Source: Stieleria sedimenti (GTDB lineage: Bacteria; Planctomycetota; Planctomycetia; Pirellulales; Pirellulaceae). From it: a stretch of DNA of 32,374 nt. The stretch is from assembly GCF_025060895.1 (NCBI RefSeq), contig NZ_JANZKV010000107.1:1-32374 (forward strand), written 5' to 3'. A model generated the notes under the pieces. It did not search any database, was not told the origin of the DNA, and worked only from the letters and a program-made list of their open reading frames with translations. The position numbers and the translations under genes are program-made. Positions 8,002-16,614 of this stretch are shown in pieces (the stretch's first letter is position 1; every line of letters starts with the position of its first letter).

Positions 8002-9339
8002 CTAACGATTGATCGCGTCCTCTTCATCGTTCCGCGCTCGCTTTTGCAAGTACATCTTGATCGGCACTTCGCCAAATTTTAGATGATCGCGCATCACGTT
8101 CATCAGGTAGCGTTGGTAATCGTTGGAGAACGCCTTGGGGTCATTACACATCACGACGATCGTCGGCGGTTCGGTCGCGACCTGTGTGGCGTAATAGATT
8201 TTAGGCCGTCGGTTCTGATGCAGCGGCGGTTGGTGGGCCTCGATCGCGCTCCGCAGCAAACGGTTCAACTGTCCGGTCGAAACCCGCTCGCGGGCTTGTT
8301 TGAACAGCATCGACGAATGGTTCATCAGCGCTTTGACGTTCTTGCCGGTCTGGCCGGTGATGAATGCGATCGGCGCGTACGAGAGCGTCGGAAATTGACG
8401 GCGCAGATAACGAACCCACCGCTCGGTCGGAATCGTGTCGTGCAACAGGTCCCATTTGTTGATCACAAAGATGCACGGTTTGTAGTTTTCGATGACGTAA
8501 CCGATCAATTGCTTGTCCACTTTGCTGACCGTTTCATTGGCGTCAAAGAACATCAGCACGACGTCGGCGCGGCGGATGCTGCGTTGGGCCCGGTGCATGC
8601 CATAGTATTCCAGGTCGGTGCGCTGGCTCTTTCGTTTGCGCAAACCCGGCGTGTCGATCGCGATGAAGGTTTGGCCATCGACTTCGAAGTGCACATCCAC
8701 GCTGTCGCGGGTCGTGCCGGGCACTTCGCTGACGATCATCCGATCGGTTTCGGCCAACGTGTTGACGAAGGTGCTTTTGCCGACGTTGCGGCGGCCGACG
8801 ATCGCCAGTTTCATGGTCGCCACGCTGGCCGTTTCGTCCGAGGGCGGAAGCCGGTCGCGGATCAGTTCCAGCAGCTCTTCGCGGTTTCGATTTTGGGTCG
8901 TGCTGACCGTGATCAAATGCCCACGGCCGAGTCGGTGAAACTCTTCGGCGTGGATGTCATGGTGACGCTGGTCGGATTTGTTGGCGACCAGAATCACCGG
9001 ACGCTCCACCGCTCGAAGCCGCTCGACGACCAACTGGTCCAGCGGCATCAGCCCGGTCTGAACATCGACCACCAACAGGATGACGTCTGCGGAGTTGATC
9101 GCAAATTCGATCTGGCGGCGAACGTCCGCGGTCAAATCGTCCGGATCTTCGATACCCAACCCCCCGGTGTCGGTCAGCTCAAAAAATTGGTCCTCTGTTT
9201 CGATCAGGGTCGTCATGCGATCTCGCGTGACGCCTTCGTAGTCGTCAACAATCGCCAGACGGCGGCGGGCGAGCCAATTAAAAAGACTGCTTTTGCCGAC
9301 GTTCGGACGGCCAACAATCGCAACTTGGGGGACGGGCAT
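8002..9339 (-). CDS. der: Ribosome-assembly GTPase Der (EngA)
   Basis: A 445-residue protein with the two tandem G domains unique to Der. Domain 1 has GRPNVGKS (10-17), DTGG (57-60) and NKSD (120-123). Domain 2 has GRRNVGKS (182-189), DTPG (229-232) and NKWD (294-297). A KH-like C-terminal domain follows (about 355-435, including 'PKIYYATQVATEPPTIVVMCNDP'). Der acts in assembly of the 50S ribosomal subunit and is essential in most bacteria. Its length matches the family. It diverges from the uracil-DNA glycosylase gene across about 105 bases that must hold both promoters. Confidence 0.97.
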   Translation of the reverse strand: MPVPQVAIVGRPNVGKSSLFNWLARRRLAIVDDYEGVTRDRMTTLIETEDQFFELTDTGGLGIEDPDDLTADVRRQIEFAINSADVILLVVDVQTGLMPLDQLVVERLRAVERPVILVANKSDQRHHDIHAEEFHRLGRGHLITVSTTQNRNREELLELIRDRLPPSDETASVATMKLAIVGRRNVGKSTFVNTLAETDRMIVSEVPGTTRDSVDVHFEVDGQTFIAIDTPGLRKRKSQRTDLEYYGMHRAQRSIRRADVVLMFFDANETVSKVDKQLIGYVIENYKPCIFVINKWDLLHDTIPTERWVRYLRRQFPTLSYAPIAFITGQTGKNVKALMNHSSMLFKQARERVSTGQLNRLLRSAIEAHQPPLHQNRRPKIYYATQVATEPPTIVVMCNDPKAFSNDYQRYLMNVMRDHLKFGEVPIKMYLQKRARNDEEDAINR

Positions 9340-9445
9340 GGAAAAGACTGTCGGACAGGCGTGGCGCGGAACGGGACGGGAAACAAGCCTGCTATGTTAA
9401 ACGCCATGGTGCAAAACAAGTAGGCCGTGTGTTATCTATGGTGCC

Positions 9446-10402
9446 ATGCCGCAAGAAAATCAAACTATCGAAGGGCTCGATCCAGCCGTCACCCTCGCTC
9501 AAGCCGCCGGGCTGGCCGAACATCTGCAGCGGATCGGCGTCCAGTGGTTGCCGGTGGCCGACCCCGACTCCGCGGCCGCTTTGGCCGAACAGTTGCGGTT
9601 CGCCGACGGCGGCTCGCCCGAACAAGGATCCGAACCAGCCTCTGAGCTGGCATCCGCTCCGCCCGCCGTTTCCCCTCCCACGGCTCCGCCCGCCGCCGCG
9701 CCGCCGCCTGCTACGGCCGCCGTCGCAGGTTCCGCCGGGGCCGTCCCGCCGAGCCCCGCAGGCACCGCTCCCGCGTTCTCCCTGCAGAGCGATTCGGCCG
9801 ATCCCACCGAGCCTTACCCAGGGCCGTCGTTGGCCCCTGATGCGCGCGCCGCCGAGTTGGCAAAGTGCTCCGAACAGGTGGCCGCATGTACGCGCTGTGA
9901 AATCCTTTCCCAGTGCCGAACCAAAACGGTTTTCGGCGAAGGCAACGTGGCCCCGCGCGTCGTCTTCTTTGGTGAAGGCCCCGGTCGTGAAGAAGACCTG
10001 TCCGGACGCCCGTTCGTCGGCAAAGCCGGCCAACTGCTGACCAAGATGATCGGGGCGTGCAAGTTCGCCCGCGAAGACGTCTACATCATGAACACGGTCA
10101 AGTGTCGACCGCCCAACAACCGGAACCCCGAGCCGACCGAGATCGAAAACTGTCGCGAGTTCTTCCAAGCACAGTTCGAAATCTTGCGTCCCGAATACAT
10201 CGTGTGCTTGGGGTTGGTCAGCGCCCAAGCACTGCTCTGCACCAAACTGTCCGTCGGACGGTTGCGAGGAAAATTCCATCAATATTTTGATAGCAAAGTG
10301 TTGGTGACCTATCACCCCTCTTATCTCTTGCGCAATCCGGCCGCGAAAAAAGCGGCCTGGGACGATTTACAGCTGATGCTTCGCGACGCCGGCTTGATGT
10401 AG
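9446..10402 (+). CDS. Family 4 (Fe-S) uracil-DNA glycosylase
   Basis: A 318-residue protein. Residues about 140-318 form a type 4 uracil-DNA glycosylase: the catalytic-pocket motif GEGPGREED (176-184), 'GRPFVGKAGQLL', 'NTVKCRPPNNRNP' and the 'YHPSYLLRNP' motif (His290). Four cysteines in family spacing (C148, C151, C220, C236) should bind a 4Fe-4S cluster. It removes uracil from DNA, starting base-excision repair of deaminated cytosine. Residues 1-60 carry a helical segment, and 60-125 are a low-complexity Pro/Ala linker, which is not part of the usual roughly 200-residue enzyme. The N-terminal part could tether the enzyme to a partner, but nothing in the sequence identifies one. Confidence 0.92.
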   Translation: MPQENQTIEGLDPAVTLAQAAGLAEHLQRIGVQWLPVADPDSAAALAEQLRFADGGSPEQGSEPASELASAPPAVSPPTAPPAAAPPPATAAVAGSAGAVPPSPAGTAPAFSLQSDSADPTEPYPGPSLAPDARAAELAKCSEQVAACTRCEILSQCRTKTVFGEGNVAPRVVFFGEGPGREEDLSGRPFVGKAGQLLTKMIGACKFAREDVYIMNTVKCRPPNNRNPEPTEIENCREFFQAQFEILRPEYIVCLGLVSAQALLCTKLSVGRLRGKFHQYFDSKVLVTYHPSYLLRNPAAKKAAWDDLQLMLRDAGLM

Positions 10403-10474
10403 CCGCCGAAAAAACTCGTCTTGACCGGTTTTGCAATACGAGAACAATCTGTGCATCGATCGCGGATACCAAAC

Positions 10475-10495
10475 GTAAGCGAAAGGATCGCTTAC
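10475..10495. promoter_or_regulatory. Hairpin in the leader of the Mur-ligase-like gene
   Basis: GTAAGCG, a 7-base loop, then CGCTTAC: a perfect 7-bp inverted repeat 46 bases before the chosen ATG. It could be an operator or an RNA hairpin; there is no T run after it. Confidence 0.4.
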
Positions 10496-10528
10496 TCATT
10501 CGTGAAAGCTGAACCCCACGATGTGCAC

Positions 10529-10533
10529 GGAGG
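10529..10533 (+). promoter_or_regulatory. Ribosome-binding site deciding the start at 10541
   Basis: GGAGG ends 7 bases before ATG 10541. This is one of the few strong Shine-Dalgarno sequences in the window and favours this start over the longer open frame from 10421 and over ATG 10643. Confidence 0.75.
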
Positions 10534-10540
10534 CCATCTC

Positions 10541-12208
10541 ATGCGACACGCATTTGACGTTCGACAAAGCGTTTCTTTTCGCACTCTCCTTGACGATGAC
10601 TCGGTCAACAAAGAGCTGGTTCCGCTGTCCAAGGTGTCCGTTATGGGGGCCCCGCCGATGACGTCGATGACCGTGGAAAGTTATTCGGTAGAAGACGATT
10701 CGTCGGCGACACCGATGATGCTGGCCGCGTTGTTTCCCGAGGCCAAGTTTTTTGGATGCGAGGATCTTGGGGTTTCGAATGTTGTCGAAGTCGCCTCGGA
10801 TTGTGATCAAGGCGATGTGGTGCTGTATCGGATCGGTGAAGGCGATCCGAACGAATTGATTTCGGTGGCGTTGGCTCGCGGAGCGGGTGGCATTCTGACC
10901 GAACAACTGTTGCCGTGTCCGCTGCCCCAATGCATCGTCGGCAGCGTCGATCATGCCCTGGCCCGAATCGCTGCGGCCAAGCACGGTCAGCCGGATCGGA
11001 CCTTGTTGACCGTCGGCGTCCTCGGTCATAGCGGCAAAACATCGACGTGTTTGTTGGCGGCAACGTTGACCAAGGCGTTGGGAATTCGCACCGCCTACCA
11101 ATGTGATCTCGGGTCCAGCGACGGCGTGGTCAACGAAACATCATCACGACGGCTGTGTTACGGTTCCGAGTTGATCGAGTGGATTGCCGAGTCGAGCGAC
11201 TGCCTCAGCCGTATCGCGATCATCGAGATCGATGAAACCGCCGCCCGCGACGGGCACTACGACTCGATGCAGTTTGATGTGCTGATGGTGACCGGGAAAC
11301 GCGAGTTATCCGAAGACTTTGGACCCTGTGGGTTGCAATGTCTGTTAGAACAACTGACGCCGACGGGAATCGTGATCGCCCCCGGAGACGACACCAAGAC
11401 GGTTCGATTGTTGGACGAGGCGCGTTGCAAGCCGATCTTTTATGGCACATCGACCGACAGTGAGTTTGGTGCGATCATGATCGATCAATCCGGTGGCATG
11501 GCGACGCTGATGCTGACCGCCGGAGACACCAGTGCGATGATGGAAACTCCGCTGTGCGGGATTTCGATGGCGTCGAACATCGCCGCCGCCGCCGCATTGG
11601 GATCGCTGCTGGGCCATTCGCCTCACGAGATCGCCAAGCACTTGTCGACGCTGCGATCGATTCCCGGCCGTGGTCAGCGATTGGTTGATTTTGGCCACGC
11701 CACGGTGGTGCTGGAAAGCGGCGGGACGCTGGATCGTGTGACCGAGGCGTTGCGGACGGCCAAGGCCGCGGGGGCTGGTGGTCGAGTCTGGTGCGTCTTG
11801 GCGATCGGTGAAGCCGACGACGACGATCTGCTGGCCAGCTACGGACATGCGATCGAACGCTTCGCACATCACTGCGTCGTCACGTCGCGTCCCAACCAAT
11901 CCGGTTCGTTTCTGCAGCGTTCCCACCAACTGTTGGACGGAGTGAAAGAGTGCGCCGCGATCCGCTTGGTCGCCGATCAAGACAAGGCCATTGAGTGGGC
12001 GATCGAGTCCTCGCGAGCGCGTGACACGATCGTCGTGATCACCAACCAACGGGTTCAATCGGCGCACGAATCCCGAACCGAGATCGACCGACTGACGCGT
12101 CTGGTCGATGCCGCCCGATCCAAACAGGACGCCGAAGAGGAAGCTGCGTCGGGAGCCGATCACGCCGCGGACGTCGGTGCACCGATCAAGCTGAAACTGT
12201 TTCGCTAG
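10541..12208 (+). CDS. Divergent Mur-ligase-like ATP-binding protein
   Basis: A 555-residue protein with the overall architecture of MurE/MurF ligases. It has an N-terminal UDP-substrate-like domain (about 55-145), a P-loop GVLGHSGKTS (159-168) in the position of the Mur G-T-N/K-G-K-T/S loop, and a central ATPase domain. A C-terminal domain begins near 'LRSIPGRGQRLVDFGHATVVLES', which matches the MurE 'PGRxE' region. The P-loop replaces T-N/K by H-S, and the usual metal/ADP motif with an NxxxDH pattern after the beta-strand is not evident ('DVLMVTGKRELSEDFGP' stands there). It may be a non-canonical ligase or a regulatory paralogue. Peptidoglycan genes are not its neighbours. The tail (520-550) is acidic and Ala-rich. 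Its stop codon shares CTAG with the convergent porin gene. Confidence 0.7.
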   Translation: MRHAFDVRQSVSFRTLLDDDSVNKELVPLSKVSVMGAPPMTSMTVESYSVEDDSSATPMMLAALFPEAKFFGCEDLGVSNVVEVASDCDQGDVVLYRIGEGDPNELISVALARGAGGILTEQLLPCPLPQCIVGSVDHALARIAAAKHGQPDRTLLTVGVLGHSGKTSTCLLAATLTKALGIRTAYQCDLGSSDGVVNETSSRRLCYGSELIEWIAESSDCLSRIAIIEIDETAARDGHYDSMQFDVLMVTGKRELSEDFGPCGLQCLLEQLTPTGIVIAPGDDTKTVRLLDEARCKPIFYGTSTDSEFGAIMIDQSGGMATLMLTAGDTSAMMETPLCGISMASNIAAAAALGSLLGHSPHEIAKHLSTLRSIPGRGQRLVDFGHATVVLESGGTLDRVTEALRTAKAAGAGGRVWCVLAIGEADDDDLLASYGHAIERFAHHCVVTSRPNQSGSFLQRSHQLLDGVKECAAIRLVADQDKAIEWAIESSRARDTIVVITNQRVQSAHESRTEIDRLTRLVDAARSKQDAEEEAASGADHAADVGAPIKLKLFR

Positions 12209-14172
12209 AACTTCCAGCGGTATTCCATCCGCGTGCCGTACACGTCGTCATCGCCTTCTCGCCAGCCGTGCATCACGTCGAACCGCAGCAGCGTCGCATT
12301 GGAGATCGGGAATTGATACCGGGCGCCGATCGCGTATTGATCACCGCGCGCGATTGCTCGGTCGCCGTGTGGCGTCAGGTAGCTCAGTTCAAGCAACAGC
12401 TGTCGGTCCAAGTCATCGCCGATCAAATCGACGCCGATCGAACCGCCGGCCGTGTCGGCGGCGGACGTGTCCAGCGTGGCAAAACCGTTCAGTCCGTCGG
12501 TATCGAAGTTGATTCCCGTGTTGCGCAAGATGCCGCCGGAGATTCCGGCGCGGGCGACCGATTGCGGCCGGTCCCAACCGTAGAAAACGTTGGCATAGGG
12601 AACCACGGTCAACGGTGCGGCCGTGATCCAACTGTTTTCAACCAGCAACAGTCCGCCGTCGGCCGTTCGATCAGCCCTCACGCGGTCCTGCCCGGCATTG
12701 ACGATCACACGCACGCTGTTACTGATTCGATCAAAGTACCGCCGCGTAAAACTGAACGTCGCGTTGTGGTAGCTGAGTGAATCATCGTTGCGGTGATTCA
12801 AGTACGCGTAGCCCGTCTCGATGTAGCCGCCATAGGCTTCGATGAACCAGGCGGTTCCGAACGCTTGTGCGTCGCTGTTGTCGGCAAACGCGGGGCTGTT
12901 GAGTTGATCGAACACGGCAAAGAAGCTGACGTCAAAGTTTGCCCAGTTGAGCAGACGGCTGTGTTTGGCCGGCAACGCAAACGCGATGCCGCTGACGGCG
13001 TCTTCCATCCAAATGCCGTTCTGGAACAACAGCGGCATCAGTCCGGCCGAGATCGGCAACTCGAACGGCGAGGATTGATTGCCCAGTGCCCCGAGCATCA
13101 CGCCAAGATCGCCTTCGAAGAATGCCGTCGCCGGGGTCAGGTTCATTTCGTTGCGGTAATGCAAATCACCGTCGATCACTTCCCAACGCGTGAATCGATT
13201 CTGTTTGTCCAAGGGGCCGACAAAGGCATGGAAGCGTTCGGTGTCGGTGATCTGGAAATCCAAATCCAAGTTCAAGCGATTGGCCCAGTTGTCGGCCCGC
13301 CCGCCGGCGTTGCGTCCCGCTTGGATGCCCGTTCGAAAGTCACCGTAGGCATAAAACTTGGGGCGAACCAGATTCATCGGACCGAATAGATCGCGTCCCC
13401 GCGGTGTGATCCCATCTCCGTACCAGACGCGCCCCCATTCGACCCAGGGATGCTGCGTCGGGACGTCGCGTTTCGCATCGTAGACCCAGGCTTCGCGGCC
13501 GGAATCGTGGTAGCAGGCATCGGGATCGAGTGGCATCGGAGAGAAATCCATGCCGGGATCGTGCAGCACGATCGGCGATGGTTCTGCGTGCGGAGACTGG
13601 GCCAGCGTTTCGGCCAGTGTCGTAGTTCGGGCGTGCGCGGTCGGTGATTGCGGCGGTGGTTCAACGACAGATCGATCGGCGTCGATCAGTGGTTCGTTGG
13701 TTGCAGCGGTGCCGGAAACCGCAGTGTCGCTGCCGAACAAGTCTGCAGGCAATGGCGGGAGTTGCGTCTCCGTCGTGGCTAGACGCTGCATCGCGATCTC
13801 TGGTTGTGGCTCGAATTGCGGCGTGATGTATCGATTCAGTGCGGCGGTGAATCGGTCCAGTCTCGATCCCGTTTGTGGCCGTGGTGCGGCATCAGCACGG
13901 CGTGTCGATTCGCCGACAGATTCGTCGGAAACGGCGGACGGATCCGTCGCGGCGGGTGGTTCGGCTGGTGCTTGAATCGTTTGCCGGTCCAGCGCCGCAA
14001 GCGTACGCCGAAGCACGCGGTCGAACTCAGGCGTCACCAACGGCGTGGCGTCCCGCAGAGCCGCCACGTCAGTCGTTGAATGAACCGGCGGCAGACGGCG
14101 AGGATGGTCCGCACCGATCGCGCACAGCGACAGCAGCGTCAACCCGAACAAGTATCGTTTTGATTTCTTCAT
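12205..14172 (-). CDS. Putative outer-membrane beta-barrel protein paired with a multiheme cytochrome
   Basis: A 655-residue protein. An N-terminal hydrophobic segment (MKKSKRYLFGLTLLSLCAIG) looks like a signal sequence without an ideal cleavage site. Residues 25-230 are Pro/Ala/Thr-rich and probably disordered. From about 250 the sequence alternates polar and hydrophobic residues with many aromatics and ends in YRWKF, the C-terminal aromatic typical of outer-membrane barrels. 'YAYGDFRTGIQAG' and 'RLNLDLDFQITDTERFHAFVGP' resemble planctomycete porin-like proteins. The frame is open to 14685, but ATG 14172 overlaps the stop of the cytochrome gene by one base (TGATG), pointing to coupled translation. 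The pairing suggests a barrel that sheathes or docks the cytochrome. It has no heme motif itself. Confidence 0.75.
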   Translation of the reverse strand: MKKSKRYLFGLTLLSLCAIGADHPRRLPPVHSTTDVAALRDATPLVTPEFDRVLRRTLAALDRQTIQAPAEPPAATDPSAVSDESVGESTRRADAAPRPQTGSRLDRFTAALNRYITPQFEPQPEIAMQRLATTETQLPPLPADLFGSDTAVSGTAATNEPLIDADRSVVEPPPQSPTAHARTTTLAETLAQSPHAEPSPIVLHDPGMDFSPMPLDPDACYHDSGREAWVYDAKRDVPTQHPWVEWGRVWYGDGITPRGRDLFGPMNLVRPKFYAYGDFRTGIQAGRNAGGRADNWANRLNLDLDFQITDTERFHAFVGPLDKQNRFTRWEVIDGDLHYRNEMNLTPATAFFEGDLGVMLGALGNQSSPFELPISAGLMPLLFQNGIWMEDAVSGIAFALPAKHSRLLNWANFDVSFFAVFDQLNSPAFADNSDAQAFGTAWFIEAYGGYIETGYAYLNHRNDDSLSYHNATFSFTRRYFDRISNSVRVIVNAGQDRVRADRTADGGLLLVENSWITAAPLTVVPYANVFYGWDRPQSVARAGISGGILRNTGINFDTDGLNGFATLDTSAADTAGGSIGVDLIGDDLDRQLLLELSYLTPHGDRAIARGDQYAIGARYQFPISNATLLRFDVMHGWREGDDDVYGTRMEYRWKF

Positions 14173-16316
14173 CAGCGCACCCAAAACGTGTGACTCGAGG
14201 GGTGCAAGTCCAGCGTGTTTTCGAGCATGCGGTGAATCATGTCCGGCGTGCTGTCGATTTGACGCATGAAGTAAATCGGTTCGGTTCGGTTTCGCATCCG
14301 CACGCTCAAGCGATACGGACCTTTCTTCGTCATCACGTCGGCGGGAATCGAGTAGCGGGCCGTTCGTGAATCGAGCGGCGCAATCGAGTGGGCTTCCATT
14401 CGGATCAAGGGCGGGTGGTTCAGCACCGAAACGGGAACGGCACCGGGGCGTAAGAATACCAGTTGGTCGAGGGAGAAATTCAGCGGCAACGCGGCTTCGC
14501 GGTCCGTCCCACGAACGTTGTTGATCAGAAATTTGGTTTGCAGGTTGAACAGGTCTTTGTCGCGTCGAACGCGGTGCGTCGCGACATCGACCGAGTGCAT
14601 GTCGGCCAGGTCGCCGTGTCGATCCAGATAACCGCTTTCCCAAACTCGACAGCCGTCGGGATCGATCAGCGCGACGTTCAGCCAAAGTTGCGGTTGAGCC
14701 CCCAGGGAACCCGTCGGCAGATTGTGCCCTTCGCTGATGTTGGAAACCGTGTAGCTGAATTTCAAGCGACGTCCGGCGGTCGGCTCGTGTTCAAAGTGCG
14801 GGCCTTCGATCTTGAGTCCGCCCTCCATGGTTGCGATGGATCCGGCGCGTTTTTCGGAGAGCTTGGCAAGGTTGGCGTCGATGATCTTGCGTCCGTCGCG
14901 TCGATCGTCGGCGGTGTCCCATGGTTCGGGGAATGTCATCGCTGCTGTCACCGAATTTTCGAATGCGTCGGTTCCCCAACCGGCTCGATAGTCGAACGCC
15001 AGCCACTCACGTGGCGTGTATTGCTTGGCTTTAGGATGGTGCGGAAAGATCCCTGGGTGGGCGATCGAGAGGCCTGGGCCCCAAAACACGTGGTTGGACT
15101 GTTTGCGTTTTTCGCCGAACGGCTTGTTGCCCAGGTGGGCCACAAAGTCGCTCTGATAGCCATGTGGTTTGCCGGGCACTGCACCCATGTGACAGTCCTG
15201 GCAGCTGACACCGCGTTTGGCAGCGGGCCCGCTTCGATACTGTGCGTGAACGACTTCCAGCCAGATGCCCGGGTGGACAGCGACCTGGTGGCAGGACACA
15301 CACACGTCGCTGTTGGTCAGAGGTTTAAAGAACCGACCCTGCAAGTGAATCGCTTGTCCCGGGCCGGTGTCCTCGGGCGAAAGTTTCAGTTTCAACGCAT
15401 CGGCATCGGCGATCGCTTCACGAACGCCCGCTCCGCCGCGTCCGCCGTAGACCGGGGCGTGGATGTTGCCGGGGACGATTCGGCGGTCCCCGTTGCTGCG
15501 CCAGTAGTGTTCGTTGATGCGGTGGCAGGCGATGCAGGTGACGCCTTCGCGGACCACCGGTGGTGCATCGAGCACGCTCGTCCAGCGGGGGATTTTTAGT
15601 TGGGTTTGGACCGGAGAATGACAGCGGTTGCAAAAGCTGCCCACCGTGCCCTCGGTGAGTTCCGTCATCGCTTGTTCGAACCGATTGAACATCGGCGAGA
15701 CAGTGGCGTAGGCGTGGCCACTGCCCCTCCATTGTTCGTATTGAACGGGGTGGCAGGCACGACAGGATTCCGCCGAGGGGTAGCAATCTTCGGTCCAGAG
15801 GTCGTCGTGGGGATCACGCCGGGCGGTGGCGTCGCGGTCGGAGACCGGTCCGAGACCGGCCAACGGATCCGCTGATGAGTGGTCCAGCAAATCATCTTGC
15901 AGTCCACCACCGAGCAAATCATCGCCGAGCAAATCGTCGCCGAGCAAATCGTCGCCGAGCAAATCGTCGCCGAGCAAATCGTCACCGCTCTCGTTCAGCA
16001 GATCGTTTGCCGCTGGCGTTTCAGGCTGGGCTCGTGCTGCGATCCGCAGCGCGTTGCGCAATTGGTCAACCGACGGCGGAGCCTGCGTGCCGCGATCGGG
16101 GGCGGGTGCGATGCGGTGGAGTTGGTAAAACGATTCTGGATTCCAGGCCGCGGGGTGGGTGGAGCGTTGCGGGGGCTGCCATGACTCCCGCCATGAATCT
16201 CTGTCGCTCGGATGCGACCAAGACTGCGGGATCGACTGCTGCGCCGTCGCGGGGGCTGGGCGGAGCGTCAAGATCATGGTGATGGATGCCACCAGAACGA
16301 TGGTGTTGGCTTGCAT
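14172..16316 (-). CDS. Exported pentaheme cytochrome c (c554-like)
   Basis: A 714-residue protein with a signal peptide (residues 1-25, cleavage after ATA). Five c-heme motifs are present: CRACH (185-189), CNRCH (229-233), CIACH (261-265), CVSCH (339-343) and CQDCH (372-376), in the arrangement of cytochrome c554/multiheme electron carriers. Many further histidines (for example 201, 270, 286, 324, 348, 357) could be distal ligands. Residues 111-137 are five GDDLL repeats, an acidic linker before the heme domain. The C-terminal half (about 480-714) is heme-free and contains the 'EGHNLPTG' motif seen in large multiheme cytochromes, probably a beta-sandwich. It is coupled to the downstream beta-barrel gene. 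Likely role: periplasmic or surface electron transfer; the donor and acceptor are unknown. Confidence 0.88.
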   Translation of the reverse strand: MQANTIVLVASITMILTLRPAPATAQQSIPQSWSHPSDRDSWRESWQPPQRSTHPAAWNPESFYQLHRIAPAPDRGTQAPPSVDQLRNALRIAARAQPETPAANDLLNESGDDLLGDDLLGDDLLGDDLLGDDLLGGGLQDDLLDHSSADPLAGLGPVSDRDATARRDPHDDLWTEDCYPSAESCRACHPVQYEQWRGSGHAYATVSPMFNRFEQAMTELTEGTVGSFCNRCHSPVQTQLKIPRWTSVLDAPPVVREGVTCIACHRINEHYWRSNGDRRIVPGNIHAPVYGGRGGAGVREAIADADALKLKLSPEDTGPGQAIHLQGRFFKPLTNSDVCVSCHQVAVHPGIWLEVVHAQYRSGPAAKRGVSCQDCHMGAVPGKPHGYQSDFVAHLGNKPFGEKRKQSNHVFWGPGLSIAHPGIFPHHPKAKQYTPREWLAFDYRAGWGTDAFENSVTAAMTFPEPWDTADDRRDGRKIIDANLAKLSEKRAGSIATMEGGLKIEGPHFEHEPTAGRRLKFSYTVSNISEGHNLPTGSLGAQPQLWLNVALIDPDGCRVWESGYLDRHGDLADMHSVDVATHRVRRDKDLFNLQTKFLINNVRGTDREAALPLNFSLDQLVFLRPGAVPVSVLNHPPLIRMEAHSIAPLDSRTARYSIPADVMTKKGPYRLSVRMRNRTEPIYFMRQIDSTPDMIHRMLENTLDLHPSSHTFWVR
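15911..15985 (-). repeat. Five tandem 15-bp repeats inside the cytochrome gene
   Basis: Five contiguous copies of CGAGCAAATCGTCGC (plus-strand form) with only two base differences across the array. They encode the pentapeptide repeat GDDLL/DDLLG. The unit is a multiple of three, so copy-number change keeps the frame. Confidence 0.95.
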
Positions 16317-16352
16317 TGCCCGCCTGTCCGGAGCTCGGAAGAATCAAAACGG

Positions 16353-16374
16353 GGCCGGTCGACTGCCACCGGCC
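16353..16374 (-). promoter_or_regulatory. Stem-loop in the cytochrome leader
   Basis: GGCCGGT and ACCGGCC form a 7-bp stem 37 bases upstream of the cytochrome ATG. GAAGA (16338-16342) and TCTTC (16379-16383) extend it after an internal loop. On the minus strand the stem is followed by CCGTTTTG, weakly terminator-like. It may be an attenuator or RNA stabiliser. The rest of 16317-16614, between divergent genes, shows no clear promoter. Confidence 0.4.
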
Positions 16375-16614
16375 TGACTCTTCGATTCGTCCTGATACCA
16401 CCGTTGCATCCGGTCGGACTGTCATAGCTGGTTCAAAATTCCTAATCAGAACAGCTTATTGAGGAAAAACCCTCCGCGTGGTCACTCCGGGTCACGTTGT
16501 CCGTGATTTTTCGAGCTAGCGTTCAGTGTTCGCGCAGTCGGCGCGGAAGCTAATCAGACCGGACTGGTTCTCAGTCCAATCCCGGCAGACCCTCTCACAA
16601 CGGTTGTCAGAACG

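Noticed and set aside
8083-9423. A 446-codon open frame on the plus strand opposite der
   Set aside because: It is antisense to a clear Der GTPase with both G domains; its product is Asp/Arg/Val-rich with no motif, as expected from mirror reading of GC-rich coding DNA.
14173-14685. N-terminal extension of the beta-barrel gene to 826 residues
   Set aside because: It overlaps the 3' end of the cytochrome gene, is Arg/Pro-rich without homology, and the TGATG junction plus signal sequence at 14172 mark the real start.
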